Shown here piece by piece: positions 8,123-15,915 of a stretch of 64,000 nt of DNA (position 1 is the first letter of the stretch; each line of letters starts with the position of its first letter). Position numbers and translations under genes: made by a program. Below the pieces are notes generated by a model. That model ran no database searches. It was not told the origin of the DNA and was given only the letters and a program-made list of their open reading frames with translations. The DNA is taken from NCBI RefSeq assembly GCF_900110245.1, contig NZ_FOCZ01000003.1, forward strand, positions 186,001-250,000, in the 5' to 3' direction. This DNA is from Niastella yeongjuensis (lineage in GTDB: Bacteria > Bacteroidota > Bacteroidia > Chitinophagales > Chitinophagaceae).

Positions 8123-8193
8123 CCAGGCTTCCCCCAGGCCCCTTTCTACGCAATCAACCTCTCATTTTTACCTCAATCTCCTTACTTTAAACC

Positions 8194-8310
8194 CTTGTCA
8201 ACTTGTTAACCTGTCAACTTGTTAACCTGTCAACGTGTTAACCTGTCAACGTGTTAACTGATCAACCCCGTCAACTTATCAACTGATCCACGCTTATCAA
8301 CCTGTTATCC
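8194..8310. repeat. 16-nt tandem repeats (TTGTTAACCTGTCAAC type)
   Basis: Four consecutive 16-nt units occupy 8203-8218, 8219-8234, 8235-8250 and 8251-8266. The first two are identical, the third differs by one base and the fourth is degenerate. Looser GTCAACTTATCAAC-type copies continue to about 8310. Each unit holds the palindrome GTTAAC and lacks spacers, so this is not a CRISPR. Related arrays: 17955-17990, 29991-30038 and 37431-37494. Confidence 0.88.
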
Positions 8311-8390
8311 AGACCGGTGCCCCTTTATATTTTTCGTAACTCATTTTCAGGTAATTTTGTCAAATTTCTCTCAGAATACAGCAAAGAATT

Positions 8391-9329
8391 ATGGAAAGTG
8401 AAAAAATACATTGCCTGATAATAGGTAGCGGACCGGCAGGATATACCGCAGCAATTTATGCAGCAAGAGCAAACATGAAACCGGTATTATACCAGGGTAT
8501 TCAGCCTGGCGGTCAGTTAACGATAACAACAGAAGTAGAAAACTACCCCGGCTACGCCAATGGGGTACAGGGGCCTGAAATGATGGTCGATTTTGAAAAA
8601 CAGGCTGCCCGCATGGGGGCCGACATTCGATTTGGCCTGGCTACAAAAGTTGATTTTTCAGCTCCTCCTTTTAAAGTTTGGATCGACGAAGATAAACTGG
8701 TGGAAGCAGATGCAGTGATCATTGCTACCGGCGCATCGGCCAAATGGCTGGGCCTGGAAAGCGAGGAACGCCTGAATGGCTTTGGCGTTAGCGCCTGTGC
8801 CGTATGCGATGGTTTCTTTTTCCGTGGTAAAGAAGTAGCTATAGTAGGTGCCGGCGATACAGCAGCAGAAGAAGCCTTGTATTTGTCGAAATTATGCTCT
8901 ACCGTACACATGTTCATTCGCCGCGAAGAAATGCGCGCTTCCAAAGTAATGCAGGAAAGGGTACAACGTACCCCAAATATCAAGGTTTACTGGAATACCA
9001 ACACCGATGAGATCCTGGGTGAAAACAAGGTAGAATCGGTTCGGGTAAAGAATGTAAAAACCGGTGACCTGCAAACCATTCCCATCAGCGGCTTTTTTGT
9101 GGCCATTGGTCACCAGCCCAATTCAGACATCTTTAAAGGATGGCTCGATATGGATGAGGCCGGTTATCTGAAAACTATTCCCGGTACATCAAAAACAAAT
9201 ATCGAAGGCGTATTCGCCGCCGGTGATGTACAGGATAAAATATACCGCCAGGCAGTTACCGCCGCAGGAAGTGGCTGTATGGCCGCGCTGGATGCAGAAC
9301 GCTATTTATCAGCTAAAGGGCTGGTATAG
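8391..9329 (+). CDS. trxB: Thioredoxin-disulfide reductase
   Basis: NADPH-dependent flavoenzyme that keeps thioredoxin reduced in the cytoplasm. The 312-residue protein carries the FAD-binding GSGPAGYTAAIYAARA, the redox pair C136-A-V-C139 in the central domain, the NADPH-binding GAGDTAAEEALYLSKL and the C-terminal FAD motif GVFAAGDVQDKIYRQAVTAA. Its length is normal for the low-molecular-weight bacterial type. It is preceded by the 16-nt repeat array and followed, 4 nt after the stop, by a different repeat element with a hairpin. Confidence 0.96.
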   Translation: MESEKIHCLIIGSGPAGYTAAIYAARANMKPVLYQGIQPGGQLTITTEVENYPGYANGVQGPEMMVDFEKQAARMGADIRFGLATKVDFSAPPFKVWIDEDKLVEADAVIIATGASAKWLGLESEERLNGFGVSACAVCDGFFFRGKEVAIVGAGDTAAEEALYLSKLCSTVHMFIRREEMRASKVMQERVQRTPNIKVYWNTNTDEILGENKVESVRVKNVKTGDLQTIPISGFFVAIGHQPNSDIFKGWLDMDEAGYLKTIPGTSKTNIEGVFAAGDVQDKIYRQAVTAAGSGCMAALDAERYLSAKGLV

Positions 9330-9332
9330 AAT

Positions 9333-9535
9333 TCCAGGCTAAAGGTGAAAGGCTAGAGGTCAAAGGTGAAAGGCTAAAGCCCAATAGCTTAAAGCTTTAA
9401 GAGCATGCAAACGCTGAATGTCGAAACCGGATGCACCATCTGCATTAGGTTTAGACTTTCAGCGTTTGGTATTTTATATTTGGCGCAGAGGTGTATTGGC
9501 TTTCGCCTTACAGCTTTCACCTTTCACCTGTTTTT
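9333..9535. repeat. Inverted repeat element with central 59-nt hairpin between trxB and folB
   Basis: Left arm: GGTGAAAGGCTAAAG-type units (9343-9380). Right arm: the reverse complement, GCTTTCACCTTTCACC (about 9512-9527). In the middle, 9409-9467 forms a hairpin with two 27-nt arms and a CCATC loop. The arms begin AAACGCTGAA and end TTCAGCGTTT, with about three mismatches and one wobble. No open frame in it looks like a gene. The layout resembles a REP- or MITE-like palindromic unit, without a transposase nearby. Confidence 0.75.
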
Positions 9536-9567
9536 ATGGCATTGTTTTAGCAAAACAAAATAAGTTT

Positions 9568-9927
9568 ATGGTTGTTATCGAATTAAATCAGGTCCGGCTC
9601 CATGCATTTCATGGTATTTATGAAGGGGAGAAACTAACCGGCAGTGAATATGAAATAAATGTCCGGGTAGTATATGAAGAAGGCGACAGCACATTTGATG
9701 ATTTAAAAAATACGATCAATTACGTTGAAATACTTGATATTGTAAAGCAACGTATGCGAATACCGACAGGTCTTTTGGAAAAGGTGGCAGACAGCATTAT
9801 TCGCAAGATCAAACATCGATATCCATTTAGTTCAGAGATCAGTATTTCAATCTATAAATTGGATGCCCCTGTAGAAAATTTCCAGGGGAAACTGGGCGTT
9901 ACATTACTTAAGAAATTTGATGGGTAA
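9568..9927 (+). CDS. folB: Dihydroneopterin aldolase
   Basis: Converts dihydroneopterin to 6-hydroxymethyl-dihydropterin in folate synthesis. The ATG at 9568 gives a 119-residue protein of the usual length beginning MVVIELNQVRLHAFHGIYEGE, which holds the conserved FHG near the N-terminus. Later segments are TINYVEILDIVKQRM, TGLLEKVADSIIRKI and a final SISIYKLDAPVENFQG. An upstream in-frame extension to 9418 runs through the inverted repeat element and is not coding. The next folate gene, folK, lies far away at 43461. The downstream TPR gene overlaps the last 8 nt. Confidence 0.92.
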   Translation: MVVIELNQVRLHAFHGIYEGEKLTGSEYEINVRVVYEEGDSTFDDLKNTINYVEILDIVKQRMRIPTGLLEKVADSIIRKIKHRYPFSSEISISIYKLDAPVENFQGKLGVTLLKKFDG

Positions 9928-10681
9928 ACTGGGACGTACAATAGGGCTGTTGCTTTTGTTAATCCTGCCATTCGAAAACGATGCACAGGATATCAACGGG
10001 CTGTTGAAAGATGCACAACAGCTCGAAAGCGCATTTAAAGAACCGGAAGCCCTGCAAAAGTACCTGGATATAATTCGGGTACAACCCAACAATTTAACCG
10101 CCCTCATTAAAATAAGCGAGCTCTACAGTATTCTAGGAAAACACCAGGGAACAAAAGACAAACAAAAAGAATATTACGGAAACGCCCGCGTGTATGCGCA
10201 AAAGGCCTTAAGTGTGAATGCCAATAGCTCCGATGCCAATGTGGTTATGGCCCTCGCCATGGGACGCATGGCCCTTATATCTTCCGGCGATGAAAAGATA
10301 AAAGCGGTAAAGGATGTAAAATCCTATTCTGAAAAAGGCGTTCAGCTCGATCCCAATAATTACAAAGCCTATCACGTGCTGGCCAAATGGCACTATGAAG
10401 TAAGCGACCTGAATTCGGTAGAAAAATGGCTGGTGAAAGTGGCTTATGAAGCATTGCCCAAAGCCAGTTTGGACGAAGCCATTAAATTTTACGAAAAAAG
10501 CCGCCAGCTCAATCCCTCCTTTTTATTGAACTACCTCGAACTGGCCAAATCATACCATCGTAAAGACAACGATAAAAAGGCCGTAGAGCTACTGGAAACC
10601 ATGCTCAAAATGCCCGTTAAAATGAGCGAAGACAACAACATAAAAGCCAAAGGCAGGAAGTTGTTGGAAGAATACCGGTAA
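9920..10681 (+). CDS. Secreted or periplasmic TPR-repeat protein
   Basis: A 253-residue protein that starts with a signal-like segment (GRTIGLLLLLILPFENDAQ) and continues as helical tetratricopeptide-like repeats: AQQLESAFKEPEALQKYLDI, QPNNLTALIKISELYSILG, DPNNYKAYHVLAKWHYEVS and NPSFLLNYLELAKSYHRK. It resembles regulator of microtubule dynamics-like TPR proteins, which act as protein-binding scaffolds. The start overlaps the end of folB by 8 nt, suggesting translational coupling rather than a shared pathway. It ends head-on against the MATE gene with abutting stop codons. No specific partner can be named. Confidence 0.8.
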   Translation: MGKLGRTIGLLLLLILPFENDAQDINGLLKDAQQLESAFKEPEALQKYLDIIRVQPNNLTALIKISELYSILGKHQGTKDKQKEYYGNARVYAQKALSVNANSSDANVVMALAMGRMALISSGDEKIKAVKDVKSYSEKGVQLDPNNYKAYHVLAKWHYEVSDLNSVEKWLVKVAYEALPKASLDEAIKFYEKSRQLNPSFLLNYLELAKSYHRKDNDKKAVELLETMLKMPVKMSEDNNIKAKGRKLLEEYR

Positions 10682-12040
10682 CTAGATCACTTTATCCTTC
10701 CATTTGCCGCTGCGCATATAAAAGAAAGAAGGTAAGAACAAACAGGTCCAGTACAGCCACTCACTCATCCAGCCAAAAGTGATCGATAAAAAGAATTTAT
10801 CTAAGGTGAGGTAAATGTATATGCAGTACAACACAATGGCGAAGATCTCAGCCAGCATGGAAATACGGGTATTGCCCGTACCGATAACGGCATTCAGGAA
10901 TACCACCGCCAGCGACATCATCAAAATGGCTGCCGACATTACCCGCACCACCGGAATGGCCTGAGCAACAAACCCGCCCGACTGACCATAAACCGAAAAC
11001 AGCAATCCCGGAAACAAATTGAGGAAGATGGCTATAACGATGGCCGAACCCAGGCTTAACCGGATCATTTTTCTGATCAGTGGCCAGATCAGTTCCTGTT
11101 TACCCTGGCCAATGATATTGCTTACCATGGCATTGGTAGTGGAACCAAAAGCCCAGATCACAATACCGGCCAGCCCAAGGATGTTGCGCATGGTATTGGA
11201 AACGGCCAGGGCAACTTCTCCATGGGCATCTATAAGCAGGAAAAAATACTCCCAGCTCAGCAAACTGATGCCGTGCTGAAAAATAAGCGGGAGCGACATG
11301 GAAAGAATAAGCCGCGTTTGATACCCGTCCCACCCAAAATTTTTGAATAAATGCAATTGCTGACTGATGCCTTTTTTCCAGATCACCAGGTAAACCACCA
11401 GCAGGCCGGTTATTTCGGCAATGATGGAAGACACAGCAGCCCCGTTCAGGCCCATTTCGGAAAACCCGCCCCGACCAAAGATCAGCAGGTAATCGAGCAG
11501 AATATTGGTGCCTGCCTCGGCCAAAGCGCCCCCCACCAGGTATTTACTCTGGTTGGTGCCTACCAGCAGGGCATTGCGCATTTGATAAATGTATAAAAAG
11601 GGGAGGCCCCAGATGCGAATCTTACAAAAAGAAACAGCCTGTTGCAGCCGCTCGGGCTCCCTGATAAAGGAACCGAACAGATACGGAGTAACCGTATAGG
11701 TAAGCAGAATGCCCAGCAATGAGGCGGTAAGCCCTATAAATACAGCCTGACTGAACAGTTTACCAATTTCTTCCGGTCTGTTTTCCCCGGCCCGGCGGGC
11801 AATCAGTGCCTGCAGGCCATTGTTCAGCCCATACCCAATGGCTGAAAATATAAGGTAATACACGCCCGTAAGACCGGCGATGGCCAGTGCTTCTTTACTA
11901 TAATGCCCTAAAAAAATATTATTGGTAACAAAATTGATTTGTGGTATTAAAATGGAGAAGCTGATCGGTGCAGCCATTTTAATGATCTGCCGGGTAGTGA
12001 GTTGTACCTGGAATGCTGTATTTTTAGATAAGGTGCTCAT
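10682..12040 (-). CDS. MATE family multidrug/metabolite exporter
   Basis: A 452-residue inner membrane protein with about twelve hydrophobic segments and MATE-type motifs: PISFSILIPQINFVTNNIFLG near the N-terminus, and later a second half with LPLIFQHGISLLSW. It probably exchanges cations for organic solutes; the substrate is unknown. The frame is open upstream to a TTG at 12085, but that TTG is the -33 element of a consensus promoter whose -7 box lies at 12056-12063. The ATG at 12040 (MSTLSKNTAFQVQLTT) is therefore the start. Convergent with the TPR gene; no terminator hairpin is evident between them. Confidence 0.88.
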   Translation of the reverse strand: MSTLSKNTAFQVQLTTRQIIKMAAPISFSILIPQINFVTNNIFLGHYSKEALAIAGLTGVYYLIFSAIGYGLNNGLQALIARRAGENRPEEIGKLFSQAVFIGLTASLLGILLTYTVTPYLFGSFIREPERLQQAVSFCKIRIWGLPFLYIYQMRNALLVGTNQSKYLVGGALAEAGTNILLDYLLIFGRGGFSEMGLNGAAVSSIIAEITGLLVVYLVIWKKGISQQLHLFKNFGWDGYQTRLILSMSLPLIFQHGISLLSWEYFFLLIDAHGEVALAVSNTMRNILGLAGIVIWAFGSTTNAMVSNIIGQGKQELIWPLIRKMIRLSLGSAIVIAIFLNLFPGLLFSVYGQSGGFVAQAIPVVRVMSAAILMMSLAVVFLNAVIGTGNTRISMLAEIFAIVLYCIYIYLTLDKFFLSITFGWMSEWLYWTCLFLPSFFYMRSGKWKDKVI

Positions 12041-12055
12041 ATCTTTAAGGGGCTG

Positions 12056-12085
12056 CAAAGATACGGGTGAATCGTGAGCGGTCAA
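12056..12085 (-). promoter_or_regulatory. Consensus Bacteroidota promoter of the MATE gene
   Basis: On the minus strand, TTG (12085-12083), a 19-nt spacer and TATCTTTG (12063-12056) match the TTTG-N19-TAnnTTTG consensus. Transcription would begin about 10 nt before the ATG at 12040. Confidence 0.75.
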
Positions 12086-12154
12086 TAATGAATAGGATAC
12101 CGGTATTTTCTGGTAACTAGGATATTTTTAGTATCATTGCAACTTTTGATAATT

Positions 12155-13006
12155 ATGCTAAAGGCTAATTTTGATATTGTTCCTGAAATGCGGGACTCCG
12201 AAGAGCTTCGAAACAGTCAGCTGTTGATAGAAGTAGGGGAGAAAATGTTCAGCTTTGTTATCTACAACAAAGAGCAAAAGCGTTTTGTGGGGCTTCGGCA
12301 ATACAACCTCGATTATACACCAGGCAAAACCATGCTGGAAAACCTGCTGGAAATTGTAACCAACGACGAGTGGCTGCAATCGCAGTTTAAAGAAGCCTTT
12401 ATCATTTACAATTATACCGACAGTAACTTTTTACCGGAAAAGGTTTTTCATATTGAATTGAACCAGCCGGTAACAGAGATCTTATACGGAAATGCCAAAA
12501 AGGGATTGTTGTTGAGTGAAAAAGTGATTGGCTATAAAATGTACAATATTTACCGGGTTCCCCGCGAAATACATGCCCTGTTGCAGCGGAAATTCTCCAG
12601 CGGCAACTACTGGCATTACTATACGCTGCTATTGTACGATCAACAGGTACAACCATCGGCCGGCGAACAGGTAATAAAAATGGTAATGCGGGCCGATCAG
12701 TTTTTAGTAGCCGTTTTCAATGGCGAAAAAATTCAGCTGATCCAGTCATACACTTACCAAACACCAGACGACGTATCGTACTACCTGCTGGGTATCTGTA
12801 ACAAGTTTAACATCAGCCAGGATAAAGTAACGCTGATCGTTTCCGGTTTGCTCGATGAACAATCACGCCTGTACCAGGAGTTGTTAAAATATTTCTTACA
12901 GGTTCAGTGGGACCGCATGCCCGAAAGCATTAAGCTGGATAAGGCATTTTCAGCATTTCCCACCCATTACTTTTCACCGCTTTTGAAAATGGCATTATGC
13001 GTATAA
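12155..13006 (+). CDS. DUF3822 family protein
   Basis: A 283-residue cytoplasmic protein of a family found next to rsmD in many Bacteroidota. It begins MLKANFDIVPEMRDSEELRN and ends in a segment rich in aromatic residues. Remote similarity of this family to actin-like ATPase folds has been suggested, but no nucleotide-binding motif is obvious here. The ATG at 12155 was taken over an in-frame TTG at 12137. It overlaps rsmD by 10 nt, so the two are co-translated, which hints at a link to ribosome or RNA modification. Function unknown. Confidence 0.8.
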   Translation: MLKANFDIVPEMRDSEELRNSQLLIEVGEKMFSFVIYNKEQKRFVGLRQYNLDYTPGKTMLENLLEIVTNDEWLQSQFKEAFIIYNYTDSNFLPEKVFHIELNQPVTEILYGNAKKGLLLSEKVIGYKMYNIYRVPREIHALLQRKFSSGNYWHYYTLLLYDQQVQPSAGEQVIKMVMRADQFLVAVFNGEKIQLIQSYTYQTPDDVSYYLLGICNKFNISQDKVTLIVSGLLDEQSRLYQELLKYFLQVQWDRMPESIKLDKAFSAFPTHYFSPLLKMALCV

Positions 13007-13545
13007 TAGGAGGGGATTTAGGAGGAAGAAAGATCAATCCGCCAGGTAAAATGCCGCATACCCGGCCTACCACGGATATTGCCAAGGAAGGACTTTTCAA
13101 TATCATCGAGAACAATCTTGATATAACAGCCTTACATACACTCGATTTGTTTGGCGGAACCGGCAGCATCAGCTACGAGCTTAAATCGCGCGGCGCAGCA
13201 GCCTGTACCATTGTAGAGAAGGATACTGCGATGTACGAGTTTATTAAAAAAACATCAGCCACCCTGCAATTGGAGAACTTTAACGTGGTAAAGATGGATG
13301 TGTTCAAATTCATTGGCCAGTGCACCAGCAAATTCAATTTTATTTTTGCCGGTCCGCCATACGCATTGGGCACCATCGATGATTTACCAAAGCTGATTGT
13401 AGAAAAACAACTGCTGCAACCCGGCGGCTGGTTTGTACTGGAACATACTCCGCGTAATAATTACGAAAGCTATCCCCTGTTTGTTACTGCCCGCAATTAT
13501 GGAACTACCATCTTCAGCATCTTTGTAAATAAAGAAGGCGTTTAG
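12997..13545 (+). CDS. rsmD: 16S rRNA (guanine-N2)-methyltransferase RsmD-like
   Basis: Expected to methylate a guanine of 16S rRNA (G966 in E. coli numbering) with SAM during 30S assembly. The 182-residue protein has the family opening MRIIGGDLGGRKINPPGK, the TRPTTDIAKEGLFNII segment, the SAM-binding LDLFGGTGSISYEL and the acidic VEKD after motif I. In the catalytic motif IV, where RsmD proteins usually read DPPY, this one reads A118-G119-P-P-Y, so the acidic residue is glycine. Everything else is intact, so it is called a gene rather than a pseudogene, with activity less certain. Overlaps DUF3822 by 10 nt. Confidence 0.9.
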   Translation: MRIIGGDLGGRKINPPGKMPHTRPTTDIAKEGLFNIIENNLDITALHTLDLFGGTGSISYELKSRGAAACTIVEKDTAMYEFIKKTSATLQLENFNVVKMDVFKFIGQCTSKFNFIFAGPPYALGTIDDLPKLIVEKQLLQPGGWFVLEHTPRNNYESYPLFVTARNYGTTIFSIFVNKEGV

Positions 13546-13566
13546 GTTTCATTAACAAAGGTTGGC

Positions 13567-13591
13567 AGGAGGTAAGAAGTAGGAAGTAAGA
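13567..13591. repeat. Short GTAGGAR repeat after rsmD
   Basis: About three units of the GTAAGAA/GTAGGAA type, 21 nt after the rsmD stop and on its sense strand. A short copy of the array at 830-949. Confidence 0.7.
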
Positions 13592-13644
13592 AAAACTCCG
13601 AACTTCGTACCCCGCAATTACTTTGTGTTGCGGAATCTAAAAAC

Positions 13645-14274
13645 ATGGAAAAAATCTTCGTTACCGGTATAGGTACCGGAATAGGCAAAACCTTCGTGTC
13701 AGCCATCGTAGCTAAATCATTGAACGCCGATTACTGGAAACCGGTACAGGCCGGTTTTGAAGACGGCACCGACAGTGAATGGGTGTCGCGCTGGCTAAAG
13801 GAAAACGGTTCAATTGTTCACCCGGAAGTATACCGGCTGTCGAAACCGGCATCGCCACATATCGCTGCCCGGGAGGAAGGGATTACCATTGATATTCAAC
13901 ATATTTGTGATAGAATGCCCAATGTCAACCGCACTTTGGTCATCGAAGGGGCAGGGGGATTACTGGTTCCGTTAAATAATACTACCTTTGTAGCCGATTT
14001 GATCAAAGCGCTCGGCGCAAAAGTAATCCTGGTCAGTCGAAATTACCTCGGGAGCATCAACCACTCCCTTTTAACAGCACGGGTGTGCCGCGAGCTACAA
14101 ATACCGGTAATCGGCTGGGTCTTTAACGACCAATACCTTGATTATGAAGAGGAAATAGTACAATGGAGCAACTTTCCCAGGATAGCATCAATTCCCTATT
14201 CTGATAACGTAAACGGGACATTTATCAACTCTCAGGCAGCTGCGATACAAAAGCAACTGGAAGAACTATTATGA
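13645..14274 (+). CDS. bioD: ATP-dependent dethiobiotin synthetase
   Basis: Closes the ureido ring of dethiobiotin from DAPA, CO2 and ATP, the penultimate step of biotin synthesis. The 209-residue protein has the P-loop GIGTGIGKTF, the substrate lysine segment WKPVQAGFEDGTDSEW and the EGAGGLLVPLN motif. Unlike the clustered bio operons of many bacteria, it stands with folate and lipid A genes, while bioA is 40 kb away. It overlaps the next gene by 4 nt (ATGA), so it is the first gene of a three-gene operon. Confidence 0.95.
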   Translation: MEKIFVTGIGTGIGKTFVSAIVAKSLNADYWKPVQAGFEDGTDSEWVSRWLKENGSIVHPEVYRLSKPASPHIAAREEGITIDIQHICDRMPNVNRTLVIEGAGGLLVPLNNTTFVADLIKALGAKVILVSRNYLGSINHSLLTARVCRELQIPVIGWVFNDQYLDYEEEIVQWSNFPRIASIPYSDNVNGTFINSQAAAIQKQLEELL

Positions 14275-14840
14275 TAAAAAATACCGTTAGAAAAGAATTT
14301 TTACAGCGCAGGATGAACTTGCCGGAAGATGAACTGCAAAAACAAACCGCATTAATAGCTTCCAACTTCAAAAAACTGGTCCTTCCACCGGTTAATTATT
14401 TGTTATCGTATCATCCACTGGTCAACCGCCGCGAATTCGACGTGTCGGTTTGTGAAGAAATTCTTAAAGAACAGAACCTGATCATGCGGGTAGGCTGGCC
14501 TAAAATTCATGTAGACCTGCTTGATATGGAGGCCGTACTGGTTGAAAAAGATGGACTTTTTATAAAGAACAAGTTCAACATCCTGGAGCCCATTGGCGGC
14601 ATTGTAATTCCGCCCCTGCAGCTTGATCTCATCTTTGTTCCCCTGCTGGGATTTGACACCCGCGGGTACCGGGTTGGGTACGGAAAAGGCTATTACGACC
14701 GGTACCTGGCACAATGCCGGCCTGAAGCAATCAAGATCGGTTTCTCATTTTTCGACGCGGTAGAATACATTGAGGACATCGACGAATTTGATGTACCTTT
14801 AAATTTTTGCATTACACCGCATCGTATATATGAATTTTAA
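14271..14840 (+). CDS. 5-formyltetrahydrofolate cyclo-ligase
   Basis: Converts 5-formyl-THF to 5,10-methenyl-THF with ATP, recycling an inhibitory folate. The 189-residue protein shows the N-terminal basic helix NTVRKEFLQRRMNLPEDEL, LSYHPLVNRREFD, and the signature LLGFDTRGYRVGYGKGYYDR near residue 125. The family is sometimes called FAU1 or YgfA type. It overlaps bioD by 4 nt upstream and lpxK by 11 nt downstream. Confidence 0.93.
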   Translation: MIKNTVRKEFLQRRMNLPEDELQKQTALIASNFKKLVLPPVNYLLSYHPLVNRREFDVSVCEEILKEQNLIMRVGWPKIHVDLLDMEAVLVEKDGLFIKNKFNILEPIGGIVIPPLQLDLIFVPLLGFDTRGYRVGYGKGYYDRYLAQCRPEAIKIGFSFFDAVEYIEDIDEFDVPLNFCITPHRIYEF

Positions 14841-15906
14841 CGCTCCGTTGCTGCGCCCGTTCCGCATATTGTTGTTTCCTTTTTCCCTGGTATATGGCGC
14901 AGCGATTTGGTTACGTAACCGACTGTATGACAAAAAGATACTACGGTCAACCGGTTTTAATCTGCCACTCATCTGCATCGGAAACCTGTCAGTAGGCGGC
15001 ACTGGTAAAAGTCCCATGGTAGAATGGATCGTAAAATACCTGCACACCAATATGGAGGTGGCCATTTTAAGCCGCGGGTATAAACGCCGCACCAAGGGAT
15101 ACGCACTGGCAGGTGAAAATTCTACGGCCCTCGATATTGGCGATGAACCCATGCAGTTTCATCAAAAATTTCCCGATGTGACCGTTGCCGTGGGGGAAGA
15201 ACGCATTGTGGCCATACCGCAACTACTGCACGACAGGCCCAATACAAAGGTGGTGATCCTCGACGATGCTTTTCAACACCGCGCCATTAAAGCGGGCTTG
15301 AATATTGTATTGACTAATTACGATAACCTGTTTACCCGCGACTGGATGCTGCCTACCGGCGACCTGCGCGACGAAAGGCGGTCGTACAAACGGGCCGATG
15401 TAATTGTGGTCACCAAATGCCCGGCGGTATTGTCGGTGGAAGAAAAAGAACGGATCAAACAGGAAATAAAATTACTGCCACACCAACAATTGTTCTTTAC
15501 CACCATCCGGTATGGATCGCCTTACCACATTATCAGCAAAAAAAGAGTATCACTGGATACAGCTACCGAAGTATTGCTGGTAAGCGGCATTGCCAATCCA
15601 ATGCCATTGAAAAAATATTTGCAGGATGCTACAAAAACCTACTACGAAATATTATACGGCGACCACCACATATTTCGCATCGACGACTGGAAGGAGATCG
15701 TAAAGCGGTTTAATAACATCCCCACAGAAAATAAAATTATACTTACTACTGAAAAAGATGCCGTTCGCCTCATAAAATTTGGACAAACCTTACAGGATTA
15801 CCCCATTTATGTAATACCCATTGAAATCCAATTCCTTTTTAATGAGGGGCATCAGTTTACTGATATTATCAGTAAATTCATTACTGATTTCAGTATCACG
15901 AATTAA
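14830..15906 (+). CDS. lpxK: Tetraacyldisaccharide 4'-kinase
   Basis: Phosphorylates the 4' position of the lipid A disaccharide precursor at the inner face of the cytoplasmic membrane. The 358-residue protein has an N-terminal hydrophobic anchor (ILLFPFSLVYGAAIWLRNRL), the Walker-type GNLSVGGTGKSPMVEW, SRGYKRRTKGY, the GDEPMQFHQKF segment and ILDDAFQHR. Its presence shows that the cell makes lipid A. The start overlaps the cyclo-ligase gene by 11 nt; the RNase R gene begins 9 nt after its stop. Confidence 0.95.
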   Translation: MNFNAPLLRPFRILLFPFSLVYGAAIWLRNRLYDKKILRSTGFNLPLICIGNLSVGGTGKSPMVEWIVKYLHTNMEVAILSRGYKRRTKGYALAGENSTALDIGDEPMQFHQKFPDVTVAVGEERIVAIPQLLHDRPNTKVVILDDAFQHRAIKAGLNIVLTNYDNLFTRDWMLPTGDLRDERRSYKRADVIVVTKCPAVLSVEEKERIKQEIKLLPHQQLFFTTIRYGSPYHIISKKRVSLDTATEVLLVSGIANPMPLKKYLQDATKTYYEILYGDHHIFRIDDWKEIVKRFNNIPTENKIILTTEKDAVRLIKFGQTLQDYPIYVIPIEIQFLFNEGHQFTDIISKFITDFSITN

Positions 15907-15915
15907 AATGATTGA

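Noticed and set aside
8203-8266. Possible CRISPR array (regular 16-nt period)
   Set aside because: Units are directly contiguous with no spacers and there are no cas genes in the window.
12997-13545. rsmD as a pseudogene
   Set aside because: Only one motif residue differs; the frame, the length and the 10-nt overlap with the upstream gene are intact.
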